From Panonychus citri (taxonomy: Eukaryota > Arthropoda > Arachnida > Trombidiformes > Tetranychidae): a stretch of DNA of 64,000 nucleotides. The position numbers and the translations under genes are program-made. The stretch lies in NCBI RefSeq assembly GCF_014898815.1, contig NW_026515514.1:124001-188000 (forward strand), read 5' to 3'. Below the pieces are notes generated by a model, which did no database searches, was not told the DNA's origin, and saw only the letters and a program-made list of their open reading frames with translations. Shown piece after piece: positions 1-11,500 of this stretch (the first letter of the stretch is position 1; every line of letters begins with the position of its first letter).

Positions 1-250
1 CTTCTATCTCTCTGGTCGAAATGCTTCTTATATCTTTATCGTTGGAGTTACTGGTGAATCGATTCATCCATGGATCTTAACGAAATTGATGCAATCAAGC
101 CAAGTTTATTTCGTTTACTATTTGGCCATCATGTCGTCGATTCAGGTTGCTCTTTGCTTCATCCTGCCAATAGTTTGTAATAAAATATTCAAACCTGATG
201 AAAGAAAAGACTTCAGTAGAACTGAATCATTCAGATCATTTACTAGATGA
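1..250 (+). CDS. MFSD4/NaGLT1-type sugar transporter, 3' end only
   Basis: Only the last exon's tail is in the window; it reads open from base 2 to the TGA at 248-250. The translated end contains GESIHPWILTKLM followed by a hydrophobic segment and a short charged tail. This aligns closely with the end of the complete paralogue that follows (GEAVHPWIVAKFMD), so it is the last transmembrane helices of a 12-helix major facilitator of the sodium-dependent glucose transporter 1 / MFSD4 group. The group is known for plasma-membrane hexose transport, but substrate cannot be read from this fragment. The two genes are head-to-tail tandem copies about 840 bp apart. Family placement is inferred through the neighbour; the gene start lies upstream of the window. 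Confidence 0.85.
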   Translation, partial: FYLSGRNASYIFIVGVTGESIHPWILTKLMQSSQVYFVYYLAIMSSIQVALCFILPIVCNKIFKPDERKDFSRTESFRSFTR

Positions 251-1086
251 ACAATTAATCTAATCCAATCGACAAATCGATCTAAACAAGTGCAACTTAC
301 CTTAGATTTTAATTTATTAACTGTAAATGTTTTTCTTTGTATAAAAATTTCATGATGTTAACCAGAAACTAAAACATATTTTGATTGAAATTCACTTGTA
401 AACAATAACAATCAAATTTCACGTTAATTGTAACAATCAAGTCAACCTTTTTTTTTCTCAACGTTAGATGGCAATCAAGGAGAAAAACATTAATTGATAG
501 ATTGTAACTCCATCTCTTGAGTTGACAATTTGATTCATCATTATAATCAAATTTTCCAAAGTTCATAAGTAATAAATTCCGAGGAAAAGTTAATCGAGTT
601 TGCAATCGTATGAATAACGATCAGTTCAAAAACTTAGATGAAAAATTGATTATCACAATTGAAAATAGTCCAAGTTAGTCTTGAGCTATTTTGAGTTAAT
701 TATTAATCTAATTAAGATAATCTTAAGATGTTTATTATCTTTAATTGTGCCAAATGAAGAGTTACTGGTAATCGAGAGGATAAACATGATTTACACCTTT
801 GATAATTTATCTGGTTTAATGCAGTTTTCTTAATTGTTATGGTTTTTCTAAGAATTAATCAGCTACAATTAATGCATAAAAAATCAGCAATTAAAATCTA
901 AACTATGAAATTGTTGTAGATTAAATGAATTTTTCTTCAAGACCAAATATTAGTTGGTGAATTTGCTTAGATTGTCTAGTTGAGCCTCGAAACAATTAAC
1001 AACTATTTTTATTATTGGAAAATTTCATGAGTCAATTTGTCTTGTTGATATTGGATTGAATCATTGATTAAGCATAAATAATCAAC
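251..1086. other. Intergenic spacer between tandem MFS transporters
   Basis: AT-rich sequence with stops in all frames. It holds the 3' UTR of the first transporter and the presumed promoter of the second. I see no open frame with codon structure, RNA gene or repeat here. Confidence 0.6.
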
Positions 1087-2618
1087 ATGAAATTAGCTGA
1101 TTATTTAAGAATCAATCGAATTAAGTTAATCAAATCATGTTTTTGCTTCGTTTCTTTTTTCGGCCTTGGAGGTTGTTGTACTTTAATGGGCTCATCGTTA
1201 CTCGATTTACAGATTCGAATGAGTTTGACCTTTTCTCAAGTCTCGGGTTTAGTTCCAAGTCGGTCGATTGGCTATTTGATCGGTGGAGTTCTTTGTAAGT
1301 ACACATTACGATTAATCGATTCTCTTTTTTTTCTAACTCATTATTCGTTATTCACTAGCCGGTTTTATCGACTCTTGTTTCGGGCCTGATATGATCTTAT
1401 TTTTGACCAATTTTTCTGCTGGTATACTCGTTGCTTTGGCTCCTTGGTTCAAGCAATTCAATGCCGTTTATGCTTGTCTACTGTTGTCAGGAGTTTCTCA
1501 AGGAGTATTCGATATCTGTAAGTAATTTATTGTTTGCGGCTTTAAAAGTAAACATGAAGTTGTAGTCTGATTTTTTCGATCACAGATACAAACACCTACA
1601 CGTTGGCTATTTGGGGAAATCAAGCTACGAACTATGTCCAAATACTGCACGGATCTTTTGGTTTGGGTTCATTGTTGACACCGCTTCTTGTTAAACCTTT
1701 TCTACTGCCTTTAGTCCAAAATTCAACGAACTCTTCGGAAAGTGGAGATAACGTTCTTGGCACTTATACTCCCGACGATGTTAAAGTTCAATATCCATTC
1801 GTTGTCGTTGGGTTAATCTTAATCTTTACGTCATTTGGTTTTTTGATGTTCTATTTCAAAGACGATTCGAATCGTAAAAATGATCAATCAAGCCAGACCA
1901 CAGATTCTAACGATCATCCAAACTGGAAAATAGCTGCGGCGATATCGGCTGTTGCGATTATAGCTCATACCACTTTTGGAGTCGAGACGATGATTGGTAA
2001 GTTTGAACATTAAAATTATCAAATGATACCAGAAATTCAACGAATTTGCTCATTTCTGTTACTCAAGGTTCTGTGGCACCAGCATTTGCTGTTAAATCTG
2101 ATCTGCAAATGACCAAACAGGATGGAGCTAATTTAGTGACACTATTTTGGTCAGTTTTCACCTTCTATCGGCTTATTTTTATCGCATTAACCAACGTGAT
2201 TAAGGAAAAATACTTGATGTATTTTAATTACTCATTGATACTCATTAGTGTTGTATTAATGGTTCCACATGCGGCTTACAATCAACTGATTGCTTGGATC
2301 TCATTAGCGATGCTTGGAGTTGGATTTTCACCAACCTTTTCAGTGTCTCTTGGACTCTTGCAAAAGTACATCAATGTCTCCAATAAATACGCTTCTTTTA
2401 TATTCATATTCGCCTCTGTTGGAGAGGCTGTCCATCCTTGGATTGTCGCTAAATTCATGGACAGAATGCCGGTAGTTTTCATCTACTATACTGGCTTTTT
2501 ATCGGTTATTCAAACATTGTCTTGCTTATTATTACCCTTTATTTGTAGACAATTATTCAAATCGAAACCAAAGCTCACTCTGGATAGATCGGCATCGATA
2601 AGATCGAGTCAAAGATAA
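1087..2618 (+). CDS. MFSD4/NaGLT1-type MFS sugar transporter
   Basis: Predicted 442-residue, 12-helix plasma-membrane transporter. Four exons join in phase 1 at GT-AG sites: 1087-1294, 1359-1517, 1586-1996 and 2068-2618. The N-terminus has the family-type stretch FFGLGGCCTLMGSSLLDLQ followed by a serine-arginine-glycine turn (PSRSIGYLIGGV) typical of NaGLT1/MFSD4 proteins. The hydrophilic loop around residues 200-235 (SNRKNDQSSQTTDSND) is the expected central cytoplasmic loop between the two six-helix halves. The end carries SVGEAVHPWIVAKFMD, shared with the truncated paralogue upstream. The start is the first ATG of the open frame and is followed directly by the first hydrophobic helix. Known members take up glucose, or urea in some vertebrate cases. 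Exact substrate is not readable from sequence. Confidence 0.9.
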
Positions 2619-3006
2619 ATTCAAAGTTCTGGCAATAAACTTGTCCAGAAGATAAAATTTTACTGATTCAATTTCATTCAATCTGTAATAACTCTAATCA
2701 AATGTTAATGTAAGTTTTATCATGCGATCTGAAGATTTTTGTATCAGTTTATTGGTGCTAATCAAACTAATCTAGTGATTACTCTGATTAGCAATGGTAA
2801 TAAAATATCATTCAGTTGAATCATGTTAATGAAAAACTCAGAGATTATTCATTAACAAAGATTCTTGATAAAGACAAACTATCCGAAGCACCATTGTTTT
2901 CATATGATCACACGGCCCTAAAGTCTAGAAACTCATCCAATTAAACCTGAAATTAACACAATTAACTCATAACATCAATTGTTAACTAACAGTTTATTTG
3001 ATTATT
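2619..3006. other. Intergenic spacer upstream of ferroportin
   Basis: 388 bp of AT-rich sequence holding the transporter 3' UTR and the ferroportin upstream region. I looked for an iron-responsive-element hairpin (CAGUGN loop on a stem with bulged C), as in vertebrate ferroportin mRNA, and found none. Confidence 0.5.
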
Positions 3007-4652
3007 ATGCTCTCATTAGACTCATTTTCGGTTAATCAGTTACTTTACCTTGATCGAGCTCTTAATTCTTGGGTAAGTTTCACTAAATCATTGATAATCT
3101 TTTTTTGAGAATATTGGAAAATTAGAGAATCAGATTAGTTTAATTTAGTATATCAGTTTAATTTGATTTTTCGTATATCTTTTCAGGGTGATCGATGTTG
3201 GGAATTCGCCATAGGATTATATCTAATCAAACTTAATCCTGATTCTTTAATTTTAGCCGCTCTTCAAGGGATATTAGCTTCGTGCTTATCGATTATTATA
3301 ATTCCTTTTCTTGGAAGATGGATTTCAAAGGCTCACCGTTTAACGGAAATTTCGGTTTTTTTATTTTTTCAAAATTTCTGTGTTCTAATTGCAGCTTCGT
3401 TTGTCGCTCTCTTTTTTCTTGGCGATCGTTTTCTTGGTCGTTCCATAAACAAGGTAAGAGTTTGTTGGAGTTAATCTAGACGATTCTAATCAATATTCAA
3501 TCAACAATTAAACAGATAATTCAACTGCTTTCTCCATATATTCTGGTTATATTTTCGGCATTTGCTCAAGTAGCTTCGTCAGGATATACTTTGTGCCTTG
3601 AAAAGGATTGGATTCTTATGATTGCCAAAGATGACCAACAATTATCAGGTAATTAAGAATGTACGAATCAGGTATTTTCGGTAAATTTTTTGATTATTCT
3701 GGAATTTCGTTGCATCTATTTAGTACTAAATGCATCACTACGCCGTATAGATTTGGTCATTAAAACGATCTCTCCGCTTTTGGTTGGCCTGATAATCCAA
3801 TATTCAGATTTAGCTTCGGCTTTATTTCTCATGTTTTTCAATCTTTTTTCTGGTTTAATTGAATATCTCATCATGAAAGTTGTATTCACCAAAGTTATTG
3901 ATCTCTCAAAGAAAAAATCTCCGGTCACTCGAGTGAACAGTTCGTCGAGTGATATTATTGAGATGATAGGTTACAAACAATCAATCGCAAGTTATATTAA
4001 ACATTATGGTTCACGAGGTATTTCATTCAGTCTCATGTACCTTTCGGTCCTTGGATTTGATTCAATTACCGTTGGTTTTGTCAAATCAAAAGGAGTAAGT
4101 GAAACGATAATTGGACTGGTCAGTGTTTTGGGCGCTTTGACGGGAATCATTGGTACATTGGTTTTCCAATGGATGGTTAAACATTTCAACCTTAACCACA
4201 TAGCGACAATGGGCTACATTAGTGACCTGGCTCCTTTATCATTATGTTTAATTATGGTATTCACCTTTCATGGGAATAATTCATCTCCTAGTGATCCTTC
4301 AATGATCTTATTTCTAACGGGAATAACACTATCAAGAGTCGGCTTATGGATTACAGATTTAGCCAATAATCAGTTGATTCAAACAACGACACCAAACCCT
4401 GTACTTATTGGAGGAATACAGAATAGTCTGAATACTTCAGCTGAATTGACAAAGTTCATTTTAACAGCAATTCTATCAAAATTATCGCAATTCTATATTC
4501 TGGTACTTGTATCATACTTTTCCGTTACAATAGCGACCATATTATCGATATGTTACATTTTCCATGCTCGATTTAGCCCATCGAAACCAAAGAACAATCA
4601 AATTAAGAATATTAATCTATCCGTGATTGAGATTCCAAAGGAAATTGAATAA
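3007..4652 (+). CDS. Ferroportin-type iron exporter (SLC40 family)
   Basis: Predicted 464-residue iron exporter of the plasma membrane. Exons 3007-3072, 3187-3453, 3516-3648 and 3724-4652 join in frame. The short first exon ends with LDRALNSW, and exon 2 begins GDRCWEFAIGLYLI; together they match the conserved first helix of ferroportins (LSAWGDRMWNFAV in vertebrates). Exon 3 ends with EKDWILMIAKDD and exon 4 opens with LNASLRRIDLVIKTISPLLVG, the hallmark cytosolic loop plus helix of SLC40A1 (RDWIVV...NATIRRID). Human ferroportin is about 570 residues; this one is shorter, mainly in loops. Known family members move Fe2+ out of cells. Arthropods lack hepcidin, so the vertebrate control mechanism should not be assumed. 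The ATG choice gives the family-like start and is preceded by stops. Confidence 0.92.
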
Positions 4653-5097
4653 CAAACAAATAATTTTCGCGCTTTATACATTTACAACTTAATCTCGTTC
4701 GACTGACAAATAAACTTTCTAAGTTCTGACAAAGAGCCAAAACTTTGTGGTCCATAATTTTACCCTTATTAATATGCTAATATTTGGACGATCAGGAAGC
4801 AGCTTATTATGGCCTTAGAAAATCAATCGCCTCAAGTTAATCTTTAATTTCATGAGAAGCTGTTCAACTTTATCAACGGAACAACTTTTCAGGTAAATTT
4901 CCTGAATCAGATCAGTTTCACTCATCATCATCTTTTCATCATCAATTGAATAACAAGTTTCATTAACTTACCAAACAACTTGAATACTATTTTGTTTATC
5001 AAAACATTCATTTCATTGAATCTCATCTAACCGTTAACATTGAATTTACAATTAAATGAGTAAAAAATAGTGTGTGAATATTTAACCGATAAAATCA
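4653..5097. other. Intergenic spacer, ferroportin to MIEAP-like gene
   Basis: AT-rich, with a run of TCATCATCA-type repeats near 4922-4940. No coding or RNA gene seen. The second half is the presumed promoter and 5' UTR of the next gene. Confidence 0.5.
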
Positions 5098-8000
5098 ATG
5101 AGTATCAATAATCAATTTAGATCAGTTAAATTGTTGCCGAATAATAAAATCAATGGATCAGAATCAGTGTTTCCCAATCACCACCATCATGGACAATCAA
5201 ATAGCAATACGATTCCAAGTGAATCAAATCGTAACAATAATACTCATGCTTCTTGTGATGTGACAATGAACGGATTTAATTCAGTGATTAGTGTTAAAGA
5301 TAAAATTGTTATGATGAACAAATTGAAGACTCACATGAGTGTTTCTTACAACGATCGACCCTCGGCTCAGGTCACCTGCAATCGACTTGTGAATAATAAT
5401 AATAACATTGAGAATTCGAATGGTTATAAAAACGATTGTTCGACAACATTTTACTCTACAAATAACGACGAGTTGTTACCGATTATTAATAGTGAACCAT
5501 TAGCACCGAACGATAGTAAACGAAGTACAGTTTTGATAGGACCGAATGTAAATTTCAATCAATCGTCCACTAGATTAATTGGTTCGAGCGATCAGACGAT
5601 AGTTCAAAAGGAAGCTAATAGTTCACTTTGTGTTCGTCGAATTATGATTTTACATGATAATCTACAGTTCGATGAGGCCAATAAGTTCATCGATAAACTG
5701 TCACAATTAACCTTTAGCAAAGTGATTAAAGAGCTTCCGATTGGATCTTTAATTGCTACGTTTCCAGGATCAGTTAAACTGTTGGAAATCATTTATACGA
5801 GATTTAATTGTCTTGATGATCAATTGAAATCGGAAATTTGTTTCAATGAGGTTTTACAACCTGATAGATTAGTGATTAATTTAGTTAAACTTTTCGCACT
5901 TCAAAAGCCAATACAACCGAATGGCAAAGGTTCAAATGGATTCCACAAGAACGCACTTCCTTTGATTCGAGAAAAATTTGATTCAGATCACCCGGTGATC
6001 ATCGCCTCGAAAAATATACTCAAGGTAAGAAACGATTAGTATTTCTATGGTGATGGATTAAAGATTTACTAAATTTCTGACAATTTCTTCCCTCTGATTT
6101 AGATTATATTGATCTACAAGCCGTTCATCCGCAAGGAAATGTCCAATCGTAAGGCCTCATTGGACGAAGCACTTCAAGGATTAAGTAATCATGGTTTAGT
6201 TGGTGCTGTTGATCAATCGTTGACCAGTTTACATGAGGCTTTGCGTCTCGAAATTTCATCTGTAATCGATAATTATAAGGATATTTTGCTTCGATTGGAA
6301 AACTTGAAAGAATCGACAAACAATTCAAAACGAACAGCAATTTTGAGGTCAATTTCTCGAGCGACCTCGCGATCATCAACAGCTCGATTAAATTCAATGA
6401 ACAATTCAAATGAGTTATCGGTTAATAACAATAATAAGAACCAATTGAACAAAAAATCGAACCTTAAGTTGGAAGAGTTACAAGATCGACTTATATCGAA
6501 TCAAGTTATTCTAAATGCAGTTGAACCAATTACGATCTGTAATCAACCTCTTCAAGAATTAATACTGACCCTTCAACAACGAATCAACTACGATAAACAA
6601 GTTCTTTCACAATTTAATCAACTTCGAAAGGAGTTTAATGCCAAACGACCTCGAACCTCAGGATCAGCGAGTGATTCAGTTTCATCCATTTTCCCCGTTC
6701 TCAGTATATTTGCTTTCGGATATAATCAGGTAAGTTTCTGATTCTGATTCTCGAAGATGATCAATTATCTCATCTCATCTCATCATGAAAACTTAAAGTC
6801 AATTGTTTCGATTAATTATTTTTGGTAGCACAACAATTAGTGTATTAATTACTTTTTCGTAATTACCTTTAGGGGCAAAGGATAATGAGATAATCATTTA
6901 GTAATTGCACAATTAATAGTTATTGAAAAGATGAGGTAAAAGTATTAATATAATTTAAATTAGTGAAACATAATTACAACTTAATTCTGTTATTATCAAA
7001 GTGAGATATTCAATTAACTGTTGATCATTAAGTTTGATAGTTTATTTTAATCATTTCTTCATTTCTAATTTTCATCCCTAATCAAGGTTCTCAATTTAAT
7101 TAATGAGATTTCAACATTAGATGAAGCAAATCAATCAGATGATGAGAATGAGAAATTGCCGATAAAAGTTGACCCAACAATAGCCAAAGATGAGATCAAT
7201 ACAAAGGTCAAGCAAAATGGTGGACACAAAGGTGATGATGAGGTGAAAAAGGTTCATCATCATGATGAGAACTGTGAAAATAATTCGAGTCTCGAATCGA
7301 CTAGTCCAAATAACGATTTCGAGCTAAATTGTCAAATGCCAAATAAATATAATACAATAATCCATCGTTCAGGTAAGTTAATCAACTAATGATGGAGGGA
7401 ATTAAATCAAATTAACAATACACTTGGAGATGTTGAGATGTTTCAATCATCATTAATGTGGACTCAGAGGCAAATCAATCAAATGAAATTGTGTAATAAT
7501 ATTAGATTATTTAAAAGTCAATCAACTGATTAGCTGAAATAACAATGAGTTAGTTTATCTACTTGATTAATCTGTATCAAACTGAGAGGATGAAAAGTCA
7601 GAATTGCATTTTCAAGTTACTCTTTTGATAATGATGCCCTTAGGGGTTAATATTTGGTTGATTGTATCAGATGAAAACAAGAAGCAGAAAAGGTCAGATT
7701 AAAAAGTCTGCATTTTCAAGAGGAGATTGTTAATTATAATCAACTATCAATCAAGTTTAATTGCGATATAGTAGCACTACCGGGTCACGGAATATAATCA
7801 TCATGAAAGTAGATGTTTTCGATCAGAAAACAATTAAAAATCAGTGAATGAATTATTAACCGTTATTCAGGTGAACTATTGATTCCAATGAATTAGTTTC
7901 AATTTTGAGTTTTCAGGGAAAAATTTATAAACCTTTAGATTGAATTTTCTGTTTCATTAAAACTGAGAAATGATTCGATTATTATTCATTGAATTTTGAA

Positions 8001-9514
8001 CTCGATTTAAATAATACTTTCGATAGCAATCAACCTAATTGATTAAATTCTAACATTAGGTTAACCATCAATCATGATTTCTCAAGTTTATCAACAATAT
8101 AAACGATTGTGATTAGGGAATATTAGATTAATTCAATTTAGGTGGTTACTAAATTAGTCTTGATTTACTTTGATTATATCTTTTGACTGATGAAATTGTT
8201 TCAATTAAGTGAACTTATTTCAAGATTTTATTTCAATTTAATTGTTATCAGTTTCGTGATTAGATTATATCAAAAGATACGACTAATTATCTTCTCTTTT
8301 CGTAAAGATTATCATAAAAATCGTAAAATGATTCCAAGTTTATTAAAGGAATTGAAAAACGACCATTTAATTACCGCTAATCAATTAACTGATGGTGAGT
8401 ATTTGCTGATAGTTAATGTTGATTGAATGTTAATCAGTTGATTTTATTTTGCATCTTTCAGGAATCAAGGTAAATGGAAACGATTCAAATTGTTTGGTTA
8501 AAGTTAATCAATCTACTTATTCATCTGATGATACAATTAAATCATTGAAAGATGAACTGAATCGAGCAAATAAAGTTATTAATGAGATGAAGGAGCGAGA
8601 ACAACAATTAAAAGATAGATTATCAGGTGAGAGGAAATTCGATTGATGAAGAAATTCAGAAATTAAATTAGAGTTAATTGTTTACAATTTAATTCCATAG
8701 ATCAAGCTCAGAAAATGCTATCCAAGGGATGGAAATTGGAAAATCTTTGTTTTAACGAAACTCGACCAACGGCCTTAATCCGTCGATACGGTAACTTGTA
8801 CGCTCAGTCGAGAGTCGATACACTCGATGCATTAGATGACCTGAAGACCCTTAAAAATGCTGATGATTTGAAGGCTAAATTGTTATTCTCGTTGGTCGTG
8901 GTAAGTTTGACGATTACCGATCATCATCATGGTCTAATTCAATTCTGAATTTTGTTTAGCTTTCGTTTTGTTCAGTTGAACAAAGTGTCACCAGAATCAG
9001 GCAGCAAATACGAAAAGTGTTGAAAATTCCCGCTGATTTAACAATTAAAAGTCAACCTGTGAGAGAAGCGATCGATGAGGTCGATGTCGCAATTACATCT
9101 TACCTGAGATTATCTATTGATACATTTGATCCAAGAAATAATGTCGAGGTAATTGATAACACGATAGAGTTAATTGTTTGGTAAATAAAATCTCATTTAT
9201 TTTTTTCGATTTATTTTTTGAACAATTAGGAAGTTCTGAGTCAAATTTGTGCCACACTCTATGATTATCCATGTTTACGAAGCTGCGATGGTTTATTGAT
9301 GTACATAAAGGATTGTGTCACTCTCGCTTGGGCACTAACCGTTCAAAAAACACCGTTTACAATTGAATATGGATGTCGGACTTTTGATGATCGATTGCAC
9401 ATTCGTTTCCATACTTCAGATCAATCGTCGAATCACATTAAGAGTTATCTTTGGCCATCGCTATTAGAAGCTTCGAATGGACCTTGTGTACACAAAGGAG
9501 TTGTTATCACTTAG
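5098..9514 (+). CDS. Mitochondria-eating protein (MIEAP/SPATA18) homologue
   Basis: Eight exons give 921 residues in frame: 5098-6024, 6103-6729, 7087-7372, 8308-8394, 8462-8626, 8701-8900, 8960-9148 and 9230-9514. The 87-bp fourth exon is the least certain; it was placed by phase and a pyrimidine-rich acceptor after a 935-bp intron. The N-terminal 300 residues are Asn/Ser-rich and low in complexity, followed by a helical region. A coiled coil (DELNRANKVINEMKEREQQLKDR) sits near residues 660-697. The last 200 residues match the MIEAP C-terminal domain: a tyrosine-rich RRYGNLYAQSRVDTLDAL start, IRQQIRKVL, and the ending SYLWPSLLEASNGPCVHKGVVIT. In vertebrates MIEAP is a p53-induced outer-mitochondrial-membrane protein in mitochondrial quality control. 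Only the C-terminal domain supports the call; the long N-terminus is lineage-specific. Confidence 0.85.
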
Positions 9515-9778
9515 AGAAAGTGAATCAATTTAACGCTAATTGTTTCAAACATTCCGATTCAATCAACTTTCAAATAAATTTTTCTACAAACTTTACATAT
9601 AACAATCACCAGTTCGAACTCTGTCCCAATGATAGATCAAAATAAACTTGGAAAATAAGAGAAATTGCTAAACGAGAGTATATACTTAAATTATCGAGAA
9701 CTTTTACTGGTCAAATCAAAAAATAAATCTAATTTATTGGTAATTTAATTTCTGAGCGACATTTCTAATCATTTTTTA
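9515..9778. other. 3' UTR of MIEAP-like gene with poly(A) signals
   Basis: AT-rich 3' sequence. An AATAAA hexamer at 9641-9646 follows the stop by about 127 bp and is the likely poly(A) signal; another AATAAA-type stretch lies near 9572. Confidence 0.55.
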
Positions 9779-9906
9779 GAAAGAAAAGTAATTCAAGTTT
9801 GGCGCTTTTCGATTTCAACCAATGGGAATCGTAGATATTCAAGTTGTTCAATTTGAAGATTTTGTTTGTTTTGCTATCAGATCAATTCTTATTGTAATAC
9901 AATAAT

Positions 9907-10039
9907 GGTAAGACTCAAGATATGTCCGTCAGCTCGATATTTTCAATTTTCAGCTCATTTTTTTCTCGGCTTAAAGTTCGGTTTGATTGCCTCAGGCCCT
10001 CCGAGCCTTTCTTCGGTCTTATGTAGCTTGAGTCTTACC
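9907..10039. mobile_element. 133-bp MITE-like insertion with 13-bp terminal inverted repeats
   Basis: The left end GGTAAGACTCAAG (9907-9919) is exactly the reverse complement of the right end CTTGAGTCTTACC (10027-10039). The interval has no coding capacity. It lies precisely at the join between the copied AGPAT upstream piece and the copied POP1 leader. The corresponding position in the intact POP1 gene (around 23238) lacks it. Short length, terminal inverted repeats and absence from the parent copy fit a non-autonomous DNA transposon. I could not define a clean target-site duplication (flanks ...CAATAAT and CAATTTT share only AAT), so classification is tentative. Confidence 0.55.
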
Positions 10040-11079
10040 CAATTTTTCTGTTCGAAGAAAAAATATCGATGTATCGATTTTTTCGTAAACAATCGATTAG
10101 ATTTTTGTTTATTTTTCTTCAGTTGGAATTTTTTTTTGTCTCCTCGTGTGAGTTTTTCTATTGTTTTTTCATTAGTTTTTTTTGGTTATTCTTTTCTTTT
10201 TATTATGGAATCGTGTGTAGAAAAGGAGCAAGCTAAACTTCCCCAGGAAATTTCTTTAATCTCTTTAATTCAATCTCGATATTCTGAGATAAAACAAATT
10301 ATCAATGAGTTTAAAACGACTTCTCCAAAATTGGCTTCTCAAAAGGATGTACCCATTTCTATTTTCCTTATTACAAATCTATAATCATTCGGTATGTATT
10401 CGTGAAATTTTGATCCATTGAAATTTTCTCATCTTTTGAATTTACTTTCGTTTCTTTCTTTGTTTACAGAATTGACGATATTGATCTGGTCTCTAAGAAA
10501 TTGGATCAATTCACAAAGTCCAATTTTGATTCATTCTTTTCCGGCCCTGTTGCCTTAGGATTCACCTCGAAATGGGTACAATTTTTCAAAGATTCCGATT
10601 CTCAGAGTCAAATCATGGGACCAGGATATCTAATTTTCGATAAGAAAAATAACATCCTCATCATTTGGTGTCACACTTTGATTCACAGCGAGATATCGAA
10701 TAAGTTATTTTTCATTTGCGGTGGTAAAGTTTCTGACGGTGAAAAGATTTACCAACTTTTCAGTTTGATTGGATCTGAGAGTTTACATCATTTGAAAAAA
10801 ACTCTTGGTGATTGTGGATCATTTTTACCCGATAACTTTCAGGATGGAAACATTTTAACAATCGAAGGTGACAAAATTCTCAATGAACCGATCGGAGAAA
10901 AATCTTCACAGCCTCACAGAAGAATAGAAATTAGTCAAGATAACAATGAAAATTTAACTTCTTTAATCATTCATATGGTCAAAATGAATAATAGAGAATT
11001 GATCTTTCTATCAATACCATATCCAAAAGCCAAAGACTTTTAGTATAAATTAGTTAGGAATCGGACTCATCTAGTTGGT
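10040..11079 (+). pseudogene. Truncated POP1 pseudogene
   Basis: A copy of the 5' leader, exon 1, intron and first half of exon 2 of the intact POP1 gene on the minus strand at 21238-23072. The copy keeps the start codon at 10205, then loses about 322 bp of exon 1 after position 10345. That removes the conserved HMRRRA block and shifts the frame. Exon 2 sequence resumes at about 10471 after a preserved donor (GTATGT near 10393) and acceptor. At 11041-11043 the tryptophan codon of the intact gene is TAG, and homology stops at about 11079 within the POPLD domain. A 180-codon open stretch (10501-11040) survives only because little time has passed. No function is expected. Confidence 0.9.
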
Positions 11080-11500
11080 TATCCTTAGTTTTGGTTAGTA
11101 TAATAATCATGTAATTAACTTGCAAATTGTGAACATTTCTAATTCTAATTCTAATTTTTCATTTTCTTTTAGGCTTCATTATATTTCTATTACTGATAAG
11201 ATCAACCAAAGCACATCTTTATGTGATCATCCTGTGGGAAAACAAATCAAGCACCAAATAAAAAAGTCCATTAAAAAAAGCGAAACGCTTTAAATGGACT
11301 TGCGAATGGAGTAAATATCGAGAAATATAAATTTTAATTTGTCCAATATTATGTATTCATATCATAACAAAAAGCAAAAGGTTTGTCATCAATTATCTTA
11401 CTCTCTCCATCTTGATCATCATTTAAATTGATTTTTTCTTATTTCATTTATCTAGAACGATTTGATCAATTACTTCAATGAACATGGTGATTTTCTAATT
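11080..11500 (+). pseudogene. Rearranged 3' fragments of the AGPAT gene
   Basis: 11080-11369 copies the last intron and last exon of the acyltransferase gene, including the tail RSTKAH, after which the copy frameshifts relative to the parent's KGSSYG. It also carries the hairpin around the stop codon (arms 11264-11272 and 11293-11301). 11370-11500 copies intron 3 and the beginning of exon 4 (parental DDLTNYFNEHG, here degraded). In the parent gene the second piece lies upstream of the first, so the order is reversed here. Not translatable. Confidence 0.85.

Larger units (their letters stand above)
9779..11500 (+). repeat. Scrambled mosaic of inverted copies from the 21-27 kb region
   Basis: Comparing both strands shows that this block is assembled from pieces of the minus-strand AGPAT and POP1 genes. 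9779-9900 matches the AGPAT upstream/5' UTR region (complement of 26582-26699). 10040-10345 and 10346-11079 match POP1 (complement of 23238-22932 and 22609-21879). 11080-11369 matches the AGPAT last intron, last exon and 3' flank (complement of about 24989-24705). 11370-11500 matches AGPAT intron 3 and the start of exon 4 (complement of about 25257-25140). Piece order differs from the source order, and a small insertion (9907-10039) separates the first two. Similarity is high by eye but not perfect, and no piece keeps an intact gene. Confidence 0.88.

Noticed and set aside
2700..3006. Iron-responsive element upstream of ferroportin
   Set aside because: No CAGUGN loop with the needed stem and bulge was found.
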